The position numbers and the translations under genes are program-made. DNA of 64,000 nucleotides from Pseudomonas sp. PB106 (GTDB lineage Bacteria > Pseudomonadota > Gammaproteobacteria > Pseudomonadales > Pseudomonadaceae), in contig NZ_RWIM01000157.1 in assembly GCF_009764645.1 (NCBI RefSeq), positions 21,625 to 85,624 on the forward strand, read 5' to 3'. This document shows positions 44,115 to 53,624 of this stretch, one piece after another (the first letter of the stretch is position 1; each line of letters begins with the position of its first letter). The notes below the pieces were generated by a model that saw nothing but the letters and a program-made list of their open reading frames with translations, searched no databases and had not been told where the DNA came from.

Positions 44115-45344
44115 ATGCTTAATGGCCTGTGGCTTGGCTTCTTTATCGTCGCAGCCGTGTCGGCGCTGGCGCAGTGGCTGATCGGCGGCAACGCCGGGAT
44201 CTTTGCGGCGATGGTGGAAAGCATTTTCGCCATGGCCAAGCTCTCGGTCGAAGTCATGGTGCTGCTGTTCGGTACCCTCACCTTGTGGCTGGGCTTTCTG
44301 CGGATTGCCGAGAAGGCTGGGATCGTCGAATGGCTGGCGAAAGTCCTCGGTCCGCTGTTCCTGCGGCTGATGCCCGAAGTCCCGGCCGGTCACCCTGCCC
44401 TTGGCCTGATCACCCTGAACTTCGCCGCCAACGGTCTGGGCCTCGACAACGCCGCCACGCCCATCGGCCTGAAAGCCATGAAGGCCCTGCAGGAGCTCAA
44501 TCCCAGCGCCACCGTGGCCAGTAACGCGCAAATCCTCTTCCTGGTGCTCAACGCCTCCTCGCTGACCCTGCTGCCGGTGACGATCTTCATGTACCGCGCC
44601 CAGCAAGGCGCGCCGGATCCGACGCTGGTGTTCCTGCCAATTCTGCTGGCGACCAGTTGCTCAACGATCGTTGGCTTCCTCTCGGTGGCGTTCATGCAAC
44701 GCTTGCGAATCTGGGACCCGGTGGTGTTGGCCTATCTGATTCCCGGCGCGTTGCTCCTCGGTGGCTTCATGGCGCTGCTGGGCACCCTTTCGGCAACGGC
44801 TTTGGCGGGATTGTCGTCGATCCTCGGCAATCTCACGCTGTTCGGGTTGATCATGCTGTTTCTGATCATCGGTGCGTTGAGGAAAGTGCAGGTTTACGAA
44901 GCGTTCGTTGAAGGCGCCAAAGAGGGCTTCGACGTCGCGAAAAATCTGCTGCCGTATCTGGTGGCGATGCTCTGCGCGGTGGGCGTGTTGCGTGCGTCCG
45001 GGGCACTGGACTTTGGCCTGGACGGCATTCGCCATCTTGTCGAGTGGGCCGGTTGGGACACGCGATTTGTCGATGCGCTGCCGACGGCGATGGTCAAACC
45101 GTTCTCCGGCAGTGCGGCGCGGGCGATGTTGATCGAAACGATGCAGACTTCGGGCGTCGACAGCTTCCCGGCACTGGTCGCGGCGACCGTGCAGGGCAGT
45201 ACCGAAACGACGTTCTATGTGCTGGCGGTGTATTTCGGCGCGGTGGGGATCCAGCGGGCGCGGCATGCGGTGGGGTGTGCGTTGTTGGCGGAGTTTGCCG
45301 GGGTCGTTGGCGCAATCTTCGTCTGCTACTGGTTCTTTGGCTGA
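44115..45344 (+). CDS. SpmA/SpmB-like nucleoside-recognition (Gate) domain membrane protein
   Basis: A 409-residue protein in which two Gate-domain halves, separate as SpmA and SpmB in Bacillus, are fused. N-half motif ITLNFAANGLGLDNAATPIGLKAM near 97-120, C-half motif PTAMVKPFSGSAARAMLIETM near 325-345 and VQGSTETTFYVLAVYFGAVG; about ten membrane helices. The family is annotated 'spore maturation' by similarity, although pseudomonads do not sporulate; true role unknown, possibly transport. Confidence 0.88.
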   Translation: MLNGLWLGFFIVAAVSALAQWLIGGNAGIFAAMVESIFAMAKLSVEVMVLLFGTLTLWLGFLRIAEKAGIVEWLAKVLGPLFLRLMPEVPAGHPALGLITLNFAANGLGLDNAATPIGLKAMKALQELNPSATVASNAQILFLVLNASSLTLLPVTIFMYRAQQGAPDPTLVFLPILLATSCSTIVGFLSVAFMQRLRIWDPVVLAYLIPGALLLGGFMALLGTLSATALAGLSSILGNLTLFGLIMLFLIIGALRKVQVYEAFVEGAKEGFDVAKNLLPYLVAMLCAVGVLRASGALDFGLDGIRHLVEWAGWDTRFVDALPTAMVKPFSGSAARAMLIETMQTSGVDSFPALVAATVQGSTETTFYVLAVYFGAVGIQRARHAVGCALLAEFAGVVGAIFVCYWFFG

Positions 45345-45351
45345 TAGAAAA

Positions 45352-45447
45352 CCCTGTGGGAGCTGGCTTGCCAGCGATGGCGGCGGTACTGCCAACATTG
45401 ACGTTGCCTGACACGCCGCTATCGCTGGCAAGCCAGCTCCCACAGGG
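45352..45447. repeat. REPIN, GGGAGCTGGCTTGCCAGCGAT type
   Basis: CCCTGTGGGAGCTGGCTTGC ... GCAAGCCAGCTCCCACAGGG inverted pair between convergent genes. Confidence 0.9.
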
Positions 45448-45459
45448 ACTGTGTTGGGC

Positions 45460-46080
45460 TTAAGGTTTCGGCGGGGCCAGTTTCTGGCCTTGGTCGACGG
45501 CCCACGCGACGACTTTCGCGGTCAGCCGATCACTGGCCTGACCAAACCCGGTCACCACCGCTGGCACCTGCACATCATTCAGCGACTGACGCTCTTCAAA
45601 GCGCCGACTGGCGAGAATCCGCTGGTCATAACCGCGCACCAGCAACGCATCGACCCGCACCACGACGCTGGCCTGCGTGCCCTGATACTCGGTCTGAAAC
45701 GCCTGCAAACTCCCGCCCAACTCCAGATCCGCCGCAAAGTTGCTGTCATCGGTGCTGAGCAACGTCACCCGGCCATCGCGCTGAAAGCCGTCCAACAAAC
45801 GATTACGCACCAGCACCGGTGCCGGATCGCTCCAGCGCGAACCCTTGTAGCTGCTGATCACGTCACCCTGCGGAATTACCGCAATCGTCGGCCGGTTCAA
45901 CGCTTCGCTGGCCTGTAACTTGTTCAAGCGCAGCGACCACGATTGAGTCGCCGAACTGGCCGAGGCGGGCGCCTGTGCGGCAGGCAAGCGGTACACGTCC
46001 GACGGCTCGGACTTGGGCAGAATCGAGCAGGCGCTGATCAGCGTGAAGCCTGCGAGGAGGGCGAGGCGAGTCAGCTTCAT
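45460..46080 (-). CDS. ABC-type transport auxiliary lipoprotein (PqiC-like) of the MCE system
   Basis: A 206-residue lipoprotein (ALLAGFTLISAC, Cys near 18) of the family that accompanies MCE transporters. Visible: VYRLPA, SSYKGSRWSDPAPVLVRNRLLDGFQ, and ADLELGGSLQAFQTEY. It probably links the inner-membrane MCE complex to the outer membrane. The start overlaps the MCE gene stop by ATGA. Last gene of the permease-ATPase-MCE-lipoprotein operon. Confidence 0.88.
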   Translation of the reverse strand: MKLTRLALLAGFTLISACSILPKSEPSDVYRLPAAQAPASASSATQSWSLRLNKLQASEALNRPTIAVIPQGDVISSYKGSRWSDPAPVLVRNRLLDGFQRDGRVTLLSTDDSNFAADLELGGSLQAFQTEYQGTQASVVVRVDALLVRGYDQRILASRRFEERQSLNDVQVPAVVTGFGQASDRLTAKVVAWAVDQGQKLAPPKP

Positions 46081-47015
46081 GGCGTGAATTCCTTGTTCTT
46101 GTCGCGGCCCAGCAGATAGCCGCTGGGGTTGGCCTCAAGCCGTTGCGAGATGGCGCGCAGCGAGGTCAGCGTTTCACGCAGTTCGCGGATCGCCGGGGCC
46201 AGGCCGTTGAGGCCCTGCATGCCATTGTCGAGGGCGTTTTCGTTTTTGTTGAGCAGGGTGCTGATCGTCGTCGTGCTTTGCTCCAGCGACTTCATCGCCT
46301 GCTCGGCGCTGCCCAGCGCTTGTTTGCCTTGATCGTTGATCAAGCCGTTGGCGTTGCGCATCAGCAGCGAGGTCTGTTCGAGCATGCTGCCAGCCTGTTT
46401 GCCGACGGTCGCCAGTTGCTGCATCGCCTGCTTGATGTCGCCGCGCTGATCGTTGATGGTCCCGGTGGTTTGCTCCAGATGCGCGAGGGTCTTGCTCACG
46501 CGCTCGACGTTTTCAGCGGAGAACATCTGATTGGCGTTCTGCAACAGCGCGGTGATGCCGGTCATCAAATCATTGCTGTCATTGAGCAAACGCGAAATGG
46601 GCGAGGGCGACGCCACGATCAACGGCAGATTACCGTCATGCCCGCGCAGCTTCGCGCTCTGCGGCGTGCCACCGCTGAGCTGGATGATCGACGTGCCGGT
46701 AATCCCGGCCAGCGCCAGTTTCGCCTGGGTGTCTTCCTTGACCGGGGTGTCACCGGCCAGACGAATCCGCGCCAGCACCCGGCGTGGGTCCAGCGGGTCG
46801 AGGCGCAGGCTGATCACGTCGCCGACCTTGATCCCGCTGTATTGCACCGAACTGCCCTTGGACAGACCGCTGACGGCCTCGTTGAAGACGACTTCGTAGT
46901 CCTTGAACTCGGTGTCGACGCTGGACTTGGCCAGAAACAGACCGAAGAGCAGGGCGCCTGCCACCACAATCACGGTGAACAGGCCGATCAATACATGATG
47001 CGCTCGGGTTTCCAT
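46077..47015 (-). CDS. MCE (MlaD-like) substrate-binding protein
   Basis: A 312-residue protein with one N-terminal helix (about 8-28) and the MCE domain (about 38-120: VVFNEAVSGLSKGSSVQYSGIKVGDVISLRL), followed by a long helical region (160-300) rich in Asn/Gln/Leu likely to form a tunnel or needle. It belongs to a phospholipid or other lipid transport complex across the periplasm. The reading frame ends inside the lipoprotein start (ATGA). Confidence 0.9.
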   Translation of the reverse strand: METRAHHVLIGLFTVIVVAGALLFGLFLAKSSVDTEFKDYEVVFNEAVSGLSKGSSVQYSGIKVGDVISLRLDPLDPRRVLARIRLAGDTPVKEDTQAKLALAGITGTSIIQLSGGTPQSAKLRGHDGNLPLIVASPSPISRLLNDSNDLMTGITALLQNANQMFSAENVERVSKTLAHLEQTTGTINDQRGDIKQAMQQLATVGKQAGSMLEQTSLLMRNANGLINDQGKQALGSAEQAMKSLEQSTTTISTLLNKNENALDNGMQGLNGLAPAIRELRETLTSLRAISQRLEANPSGYLLGRDKNKEFTP

Positions 47016-47016
47016 G

Positions 47017-47820
47017 TCAGACCTCGTTGAGCAATTTGGCGGCGTCCAGCGCCGAGCGGCCGCGCGGGCCGTGGAAATATTCGTGAATCCACGCGTCGTC
47101 GGTTTCCGAAACGACGTCGATAGGGCCGGCGACCAGCACCTTCTTCTGCGCCAGCACCGCCACGCGGTCGGTGATCGTGTAGAGCGTGTCGAGGTCGTGG
47201 GTCACCAGAAACACGCTGAGGCCGAGGGCATCGCGCAGGGTCAGGATCAGTTGATCGAACTGCGCCGCGCCAATCGGATCGAGGCCGGCGGTGGGTTCGT
47301 CGAGAAACAGGATGTCCGGATCCAGCGCCAACGCCCGCGCCAGCGCGGCGCGCTTGATCATGCCGCCGGACAGCGACGCCGGGTATTTGTCTGCCGCCGA
47401 CAGCGGCAGCCCGGCCAGCGCCAGCTTCACCGCAGCCAGGTGCTCGGCATCGTTGCGGCTCAGGCCGGCGTGTTCAATGAGGGGCAGGGCGACGTTCTCG
47501 GTGACCGTCAGCGAGGAAAACAGCGCGCCTTTCTGGAACAGTACGCCGAAACGTCGTTCGACCAGCGAGCGCTCATGCTCGGAGAGGCTCGGCAGGTTCT
47601 TGCCGAAGACTTTAACCATGCCTTCGCTGGGCCGGCGCAAACCGACAATGCTGCGCAGCAGCACCGATTTGCCGCTGCCGGAACCGCCGACCACGGCGAG
47701 GATTTCGCCTTTGTACAAATCCAGATCGAGGCTCTCGTGCACGCTTTGGCTGCCGAAGCGATTGCACAAGCCTCGGACTTCGATCACCGCCTCCGAGGGC
47801 GCGCGGGGTAGACGACTCAC
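47017..47820 (-). CDS. MCE-system ABC transporter ATP-binding protein (MlaF-like)
   Basis: A 267-residue ATPase: Walker A GGSGSGKSVLL near residue 42, signature LSGGMIKRAALARAL near 143, Walker B ILFLDEPTAGLDP near 165. The start codon is GTG at 47820, overlapping the permease stop in a GTGA tetranucleotide; much longer reading through the permease in this frame is not real. Drives the MlaE-type permease and MCE protein. Confidence 0.92.
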   Translation of the reverse strand: MSRLPRAPSEAVIEVRGLCNRFGSQSVHESLDLDLYKGEILAVVGGSGSGKSVLLRSIVGLRRPSEGMVKVFGKNLPSLSEHERSLVERRFGVLFQKGALFSSLTVTENVALPLIEHAGLSRNDAEHLAAVKLALAGLPLSAADKYPASLSGGMIKRAALARALALDPDILFLDEPTAGLDPIGAAQFDQLILTLRDALGLSVFLVTHDLDTLYTITDRVAVLAQKKVLVAGPIDVVSETDDAWIHEYFHGPRGRSALDAAKLLNEV

Positions 47821-48965
47821 CAGCCCATCTCCATGAAGAACAGTGCGGCCACCGCGTCGAGCACGATCACCACGAAAATCGATTGGACCACGGCGGACGT
47901 CGTGTGGGCGCCGACCGACTCGGCGCTGCCGCTGACCTTGAAGCCTTCCAGGCAACCAATCGCGGCGATGATGAAGGCGAAGATCGGCGCCTTCACCAAG
48001 CCGACCAGAAAGTGCTGAACACCGATGTCCGACTGCAACAACGTCAGGAACATCGCCGGCGAGATATCCAGCGACACTGCGCAGACCACGCCGCCACCAA
48101 TGATCCCGCAGAGCATCGCCAGAAACGTCAGCATCGGCAGCGCCACCAGCATCGCCAGCACACGCGGCACCACCAGCAACTCCATCGGGTCGAGGCCGAG
48201 GGTGCGGATCGCGTCGATTTCTTCGTTGGCCTTCATAGAGCCGATCTGCGCAGTGAAAGCACTGGCGGTGCGCCCAGCCATCAAGATCGCCGTGAGCAGC
48301 ACGCCGAACTCGCGCAGGAACGAGAAGCCCACCAGGTCCACGGTAAAAATCGTCGCGCCAAAACTGGCCAGCACCGTCGCGCCAAGAAACGCCACCACCG
48401 CGCCGACCAGAAAGGTCAGCAGCGCCACAATTGGCGCGGCGTCGAGGCCGGTCTGTTCGATGTGCGCGATCATCGGCGTGATGCGCCAGCGCTTGGGCCG
48501 GAACAGGTTGCGAGCGATGGTTTCCAGAATCAGGCCGACGAAACCGAGCAACTGCAGGGTGTCTTGCCAAACGGTGTCGACGGCGCGGCCGATGCGCGTG
48601 AGCAACTGCACGCTGACGCTGATTTCCGGTTCCTTGATCGGCACGCAGAAATCGCTCATCGAGCAGTACACGGTTTGCAGCAGCGCACGGTCGGCGGAGG
48701 TCAAGGTGCAATCGGGGTGTTCGGCGGATTTGCCGAGGCGCTCGGAGCCGAGCAGTTCGACCAGCAACGACGCGCCAGCAGTGTCGAGGGCGCCGAGGCT
48801 GTTGAGGTCAATTTGAGTATTGGTGTCGTACTGGCCGCGAAGCTTTTCGCTCAGGGTCTTGAGCTCGGCGTAATGGGCAAGCGTCCAGTCCCCGGTGACC
48901 CGCAAGCGGGCAGGGCTGATCGACGTGTCCAGTTGGGCATTGCCGCTGATCGAGCTGCTGGTCAT
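47817..48965 (-). CDS. MCE-system permease, MlaE family, with N-terminal STAS domain
   Basis: A 382-residue membrane protein. Residues 1-110 form a STAS domain (TQIDLNSLGALDTAGASLLVELL), which in the E. coli Mla system is a separate protein (MlaB); the remainder is MlaE: FLVGAVVAFLGATVL, LVGFSFLREFGVLLTAILMAGRTASAFTAQIG, and GIIGGGVVCAV. First gene of a four-gene lipid transport operon. The fusion replaces a free MlaB. Substrate direction is not known. Confidence 0.92.
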   Translation of the reverse strand: MTSSSISGNAQLDTSISPARLRVTGDWTLAHYAELKTLSEKLRGQYDTNTQIDLNSLGALDTAGASLLVELLGSERLGKSAEHPDCTLTSADRALLQTVYCSMSDFCVPIKEPEISVSVQLLTRIGRAVDTVWQDTLQLLGFVGLILETIARNLFRPKRWRITPMIAHIEQTGLDAAPIVALLTFLVGAVVAFLGATVLASFGATIFTVDLVGFSFLREFGVLLTAILMAGRTASAFTAQIGSMKANEEIDAIRTLGLDPMELLVVPRVLAMLVALPMLTFLAMLCGIIGGGVVCAVSLDISPAMFLTLLQSDIGVQHFLVGLVKAPIFAFIIAAIGCLEGFKVSGSAESVGAHTTSAVVQSIFVVIVLDAVAALFFMEMGW

Positions 48966-49019
48966 AAGCTCCGTGCTTGTTCGGCCTTTATGCGAACTAA
49001 CGTAATAGCACGAACCGGA

Positions 49020-50048
49020 TTACTTTTCTTTGATCGCTGTGCTGTCCGTGATTTCGAAGCGCAGCACGCCGATCACCTGGCCATCCTCGGTCAGCACCCG
49101 CACTTGCCATTTACCCGCCGGGTTACCGGGGAAGTTCTGTTTGTGCGTCCACGCGCGGTAGCCTTCCTTGCGCCCGCCGTGGATGTCGAGCGGAATGCGG
49201 TCGACCTCTTTGCCGTTGAACTGCCAGACGTGATAAATCCGCTCATCGAGCCCACGCGGCGCGTTGATCGCGGTGTAGGCGTAGAGCCCGCCGTTGCGGA
49301 TCTGCTCGGCGCTGACTTCGTCGAGACTGGCGCCGGGGGTGCGATCCTGCATTTGCGTACTGATCGCCACGTCGGTCATCCACAACGTTGCCGGCGGCAC
49401 CCACGAACGCAGCGCCCAGCCGACGCCACCAATGCCGACGGTGATGCACAGGATCGCCAAGGCGTTGCGCACCGTGCGGATCGGGAAGATCGAGGCCAGA
49501 CTCGGGAACGACAACAGCACGGCAATGCCCAGCGCCCATTTGAAGCTCTGCGAGGTGGTCAGGTGCATGATCACCGGCAATGCGGTGAGCAGCGCGGCGA
49601 ACAAGGTCAGGGTGTGCAACGCCAGAAACGCCCAGCGCCGGGGCGCCAGCCATTTGTAATAAAGCGGATCGACGATGGAGATCAGTGCCGCGACGCTGAG
49701 CAGGCCGGTGAAGAACAACTGGCCGCTGTTCCACGTCGTGGTGATGAAGAAGAACGGCAGGACGAAAAACAGGCTTTCCTGATGGATCATCTGCGTCGCG
49801 TAACGCAGCAGCGGCTGCGGGATTTCGCGTTTGAACACGCGGGTGAAGAGGCCGGTGAGGGTGTTTTCCAGCATCAGCCAGATCCAGCTGAGCAGCATGA
49901 TCACGGTGATCCAGCTCGCCAGCCCTTGCTGACGGTCGACCATGATGAAACTGCCGACCCCGGAAATAAAACCGCCGAGCGCAATGACCCCGGGATAGCG
50001 CTTCATCAGTTCGAGAATGCGCTGGATCAGGAGCTGTATTTTCGGCAT
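49020..50048 (-). CDS. DUF5924/DUF2914 membrane protein
   Basis: A 342-residue protein. The N-terminal half holds about seven membrane helices (residues 20-220), and a C-terminal periplasmic DUF2914-type domain (about 235-342) contains YHVWQFNGKEVDRIPL, WRAWTHKQNF-like sequence and GKWQVRVLTEDGQVIGVLRFEI. An ATG at 50048 gives MPKIQLLIQRILEL; a GTG at 50126 would extend it by 26 residues, but neither has a convincing ribosome site. No function is known. Confidence 0.78.
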   Translation of the reverse strand: MPKIQLLIQRILELMKRYPGVIALGGFISGVGSFIMVDRQQGLASWITVIMLLSWIWLMLENTLTGLFTRVFKREIPQPLLRYATQMIHQESLFFVLPFFFITTTWNSGQLFFTGLLSVAALISIVDPLYYKWLAPRRWAFLALHTLTLFAALLTALPVIMHLTTSQSFKWALGIAVLLSFPSLASIFPIRTVRNALAILCITVGIGGVGWALRSWVPPATLWMTDVAISTQMQDRTPGASLDEVSAEQIRNGGLYAYTAINAPRGLDERIYHVWQFNGKEVDRIPLDIHGGRKEGYRAWTHKQNFPGNPAGKWQVRVLTEDGQVIGVLRFEITDSTAIKEK

Positions 50049-50148
50049 GTCGGGGTTCACAACGCTGTAGGAAAAATCCTCGACAGAGTAGCGCCCGCCA
50101 GGCGATGTGGCGAGGCTGCCGGTCACTTATTCGGTGTATTTCAGGGCC

Positions 50149-50229
50149 TCAAAAGATCGCAGCCTTCGGCAGCTCCTACATTTGGAATGCAACCTCCTGT
50201 AGGAGCTGCCGAAGGCTGCGATCTTTTGA
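50149..50229. repeat. REPIN, TAGGAGCTGCCG-AGGCTGCGATCTTTT type
   Basis: TCAAAAGATCGCAGCCTTCG ... CGAAGGCTGCGATCTTTTGA, a near-perfect inverted pair between the M16 peptidase stop and the DUF5924 gene start. Confidence 0.92.
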
Positions 50230-50232
50230 TCT

Positions 50233-51612
50233 TCAACCCCGCTTACGATGCAAACGCCAGCCGATCAGGATGAGCAGCAGTAAGCCCAAACCACCCGCAC
50301 TCAACCACAACACCTGATCATCACTGATCAACGGCTTTTCAATGCGCAAATACCCCGGCTGCAACAGCAACTCACGCATGGCCTTGTTCGCCGCTTCCAG
50401 CGTCACGCCTTGCAGCTCCCGCGCCGGGTTGGCGAAGCGGCCGTCCTCGTAGTCGCCGAGCGCGCTCCAGTAATAATCCGCCATGGCGCTATTACCCTGC
50501 ACCGCCCACGCCTGATGGGCGATGGAAGCTTGTTTGATCCGGGCAAACGTGGACGGATCGAGGCCGTTTTTCAGTAGATCGGCCTTCAGGTCTTCCAGCA
50601 CCTGAATGGCTTCGTCGACGTCATCACGATCCAGATCGGCGTTCAGGCTCATGAAGCCGACGCCACCAAACACTTCGCGCTCGGCCCACGGCCCGTAGGA
50701 CAACCCGTGGTTGAGGCGGATCTGCCGATACAGCGCCCAGTCGAGGTAATCCTTGAGGATGTCGAAGGTCTGGTCGTATTGATCGTCGATCACCGGCTCC
50801 GGCACCAGCCAGTGCAGCTTGGCGCTGTCGCCGATGAAACCACGGGTGAGGGTGCGCTCATGGGCGGCACTGGTGCGGATGTCCGGCAGCGGCCGATGCT
50901 CGCTCGGGTCGACCGCTTCGAGCGCGCCCCAGGTGCGTTCCAGATAGGCCGGCAGCAGTTTGTCGAGTTCACCGACGACGATCAGGGTCATGTTGTTCGG
51001 CGCGTACCAAGCCTTGCGCACCTTCTCCAGTTGTTCCTGGGTCAAATGGCCGACCTCGGCGCGTTGCGGGCATTTCAGACCCAGCTCGACGGCGAGCTGA
51101 TTGCTCGCGGTATGGCCGAGATCCTGGCGGTCAAGAAAGCGCTGCAGACGTGTGTAATGGCCGCCGTCCTCGCGCTCGACCACGCGTTTGGCAGCATTGA
51201 TGGCGTTGTCGTCGATGCGCGTTTGCGTGAGCAGGTCGAGGAGCAGGTCGAGGACCTTGCGCTGGTTTTTCGCCGGGGCTTCGATAACAAATGTGGTATC
51301 GGCATTGCTGGTGAAGGCATTCCAGTCGCCGCCCAGCGCCTGCATGCGCTCCTCTAAACCACCTTCGCCAGTGGCGTCGATGCCGCTGAACAGCAGATGT
51401 TCGAGCAGGTGCGGCAGCTCTTTGTCATCGCAATCGAAGTCATCGAGCCCCACGCCGACCACCAAACGGATCGCCACATGCCCACGCTCGGTGCCGGGTT
51501 TGAGCAGCAACTGCAAACCGTTGGGCAGCGCATAGCCTTCGACCTGAAAGCGATCCAGGGCAAAGGCGGGCAGGGAACCGAGCAACAGACAGGCGAACAA
51601 CAGGCAACGCAT
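50233..51612 (-). CDS. M16-family zinc peptidase with C-terminal membrane anchor
   Basis: A 459-residue predicted periplasmic protease: signal peptide (cut after AFA), inverted zinc motif HLLEH near residues 66-70 (HxxEH), the distal Glu in NAAKRVVEREDGGH (about 140-150), an inactive-type second M16 domain (190-400, WYAPNNMTLIVVGEL), and a C-terminal helix VLWLSAGGLGLLLLILIGW followed by RLHRKRG. It is thus probably an inner-membrane-tethered peptidase facing the periplasm. No partner subunit is adjacent. Substrate unknown. Confidence 0.88.
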   Translation of the reverse strand: MRCLLFACLLLGSLPAFALDRFQVEGYALPNGLQLLLKPGTERGHVAIRLVVGVGLDDFDCDDKELPHLLEHLLFSGIDATGEGGLEERMQALGGDWNAFTSNADTTFVIEAPAKNQRKVLDLLLDLLTQTRIDDNAINAAKRVVEREDGGHYTRLQRFLDRQDLGHTASNQLAVELGLKCPQRAEVGHLTQEQLEKVRKAWYAPNNMTLIVVGELDKLLPAYLERTWGALEAVDPSEHRPLPDIRTSAAHERTLTRGFIGDSAKLHWLVPEPVIDDQYDQTFDILKDYLDWALYRQIRLNHGLSYGPWAEREVFGGVGFMSLNADLDRDDVDEAIQVLEDLKADLLKNGLDPSTFARIKQASIAHQAWAVQGNSAMADYYWSALGDYEDGRFANPARELQGVTLEAANKAMRELLLQPGYLRIEKPLISDDQVLWLSAGGLGLLLLILIGWRLHRKRG

Positions 51613-51663
51613 AACAGGCTTCCATACGGCTGATTTGGAGATCCGTGTCGTCAGTCAGGGCCC

Positions 51664-51738
51664 CATCGCTGGCAAGCCAGCTCCCACAAGGATTTTCGGC
51701 GCTCACAGAACCCTGTGGGAGCTGGCTTGCCAGCGATG
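51664..51738. repeat. REPIN, GGGAGCTGGCTTGCCAGCGAT type
   Basis: CATCGCTGGCAAGCCAGCTC ... GAGCTGGCTTGCCAGCGATG inverted pair with a short spacer, between the M16 start and the Na/Pi transporter stop (co-directional genes). Confidence 0.9.
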
Positions 51739-51789
51739 AGGACCTTGAGACTGAACTCTGTGTTACTGACTGACCCCAGCCCCAGACGT

Positions 51790-53448
51790 TCAAGGCGAAT
51801 GCGTGATGTCGGCAATATCATCCGCCGGCAGCGCCCCGGTGTCCGCCGTTTCCAGCACCACATAGGCACTGCCGCAAAACAGCGAATTCAAGCGTTTCAT
51901 GTCAGCAATCAACTCAAGATGCAGCGAACTGGTCTCGATACTCTGCACGATCTTGCGTTGCAAACGGCTGACATGGGCATGAGCCAAACGGCGTTCCTGT
52001 GCGCGGAAACGGCGTTTCTCACGCAGCAACTGGCGAGCGCTTTCCCGGTCGCCACTGAGAAATACCGACAGGCCCAAACGCAGGTTAGCGATCAACTGCT
52101 GCTGCAACCCGGCCAAATCCTCCAGACCTTCCTCGGAAAACGAGCGGCGCTGCGAAGTCTTTTGCTGCTGGATCTTGCGCAGCATGCGTTCGATCAGGTC
52201 GGCGGCCAGTTTCAGATTGATCGCCAATTCGATGATCTCGGCCCAGCGTCGACTGTCCTGCTCGCCGAGATCCTCGCGGGGCATCTGCGCCAGGTACAGC
52301 TTGATCGCGCTGTACAGCGATTCAACGTCGTCGGTCAGCCGGCGCATTTCCTGGGTGATGGCGGTCTGCTTGCCGCGCAACACATCGAGGGTGGCGTCGA
52401 GCATGTTCTCCAGCAGATCGCCCATGCGCAGGGTTTCCCGCGCGGCGTTGGCCAGTGCCAGACTCGGAGTGACCAGCGCAGTAGCGTCGAGATGCCGTGG
52501 TTTCGCCGTGCCATTGACCTCCGGGCGCTCCGGCAGCAGCCACGCACACAGCCGCGCCATCGGCCCAACGCTTGGCAGCAGAATCAGGCAACGCGCGGTG
52601 TTGTAGAGCAGGTGGAAGCCGATGACCATTTCCTGCGGACTGAAATCGAGGCTGTCGATCCAGTGCACCAGCGGGTCGAGCACCGGGATGATCAGCAGCA
52701 GGCCGATCAGTTTGTACAACAGACTGCCCAGCGCCACTTGCCGGCCAGCGGCGTTCTGCATGCTGGTGCTCATAAACGCAAGAATGCCGCTGCCGATGTT
52801 GGCGCCGATCACCAGACCGATCGCCACCGGCAGGCTGATCACGCTGGCGCCAGCGAGGGTCGCGGTGAGCAGCACGGCGGCGAGGCTGGAATAGGAAATC
52901 ATCGCGAACAACGCGCCGACCAAGGCGTCGAGGAGGATGTCGCCGGTCAGCGAGGCGAAAATCACCTTCACCCCTTGGGCGTGGGTGATCGGTGCGGCGG
53001 CCTCGACAATCAATTGCAGCGCGAGAATGATCAGCCCGAGCCCGATCGACACCCGGCCCATCTGCCCGAGCCGCGTCTGTTTGCGCGACAGAAAGAAAAT
53101 CACCCCGAGAAAGATCAGCAGCGGCGACAGCCACGACAAGTCGAACGTCAGCACCCGCGCCATCAGCGCGGTACCGACGTCAGCGCCGAGCATGGTCGCC
53201 AGCGCCGGGGTCAGCGCCATCAAGCCCTGGCCGACGAAGGAAGTGACGAGCATGGCTGTAGCGTTGCTGCTCTGCACCATCGCGGTCACGACGATGCCGG
53301 CAACGAACGCGAGCCAGCGCTTGGACATGTTCTGGCCGATCACATGGCGCAGATTGGTGCCGTACACCCGCAGGATGCCGGTTCGAACGATGTGCGTGCC
53401 CCAGATCAGCAAGGCCACGGCGGAAAGCAGATTGAGCAGGGTGAGCAT
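51790..53448 (-). CDS. Na/Pi cotransporter family protein with C-terminal PhoU-like domain
   Basis: A 552-residue protein. The membrane half (1-320) has two NptA/PNaS repeats with the QSS motif (VQSSNATAMLVTSFVGQGLM near 60-80; ISYSSLAAVLLTATLAGA near 185-202). The C-terminal half (340-545) is helical and PhoU-like (LRMGDLLENMLDATLDVL, MPREDLGEQD). It probably takes up or exports phosphate with sodium. AGGGGG precedes the ATG. Confidence 0.9.
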   Translation of the reverse strand: MLTLLNLLSAVALLIWGTHIVRTGILRVYGTNLRHVIGQNMSKRWLAFVAGIVVTAMVQSSNATAMLVTSFVGQGLMALTPALATMLGADVGTALMARVLTFDLSWLSPLLIFLGVIFFLSRKQTRLGQMGRVSIGLGLIILALQLIVEAAAPITHAQGVKVIFASLTGDILLDALVGALFAMISYSSLAAVLLTATLAGASVISLPVAIGLVIGANIGSGILAFMSTSMQNAAGRQVALGSLLYKLIGLLLIIPVLDPLVHWIDSLDFSPQEMVIGFHLLYNTARCLILLPSVGPMARLCAWLLPERPEVNGTAKPRHLDATALVTPSLALANAARETLRMGDLLENMLDATLDVLRGKQTAITQEMRRLTDDVESLYSAIKLYLAQMPREDLGEQDSRRWAEIIELAINLKLAADLIERMLRKIQQQKTSQRRSFSEEGLEDLAGLQQQLIANLRLGLSVFLSGDRESARQLLREKRRFRAQERRLAHAHVSRLQRKIVQSIETSSLHLELIADMKRLNSLFCGSAYVVLETADTGALPADDIADITHSP

Positions 53449-53624
53449 GCAAACCCCCTGTATGAGCAGCGCCCCAGAGGAGCAAGTTGACGGTACCGCG
53501 CGGTTTCTACGTTTTTGATACTTAAGCTGTAGTTGGCTAACGGACTGGGCGCCAGCATTGCACAGCTAAAGAGTGGATTGAAACAAAAGTGTCATGAAAA
53601 GCACTTCATCCACGCCCTTCCACA

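Noticed and set aside
47883..50273. 796-codon plus-strand frame across the MCE permease and DUF5924 genes
   Set aside because: It runs antisense to two clear genes and their intergenic gap; composition is Arg/His/Gln/Ala typical of shadow frames.
51715..53490. 591-codon plus-strand frame antisense to the Na/Pi transporter
   Set aside because: Shadow of a well-supported membrane transporter; no recognisable motif.
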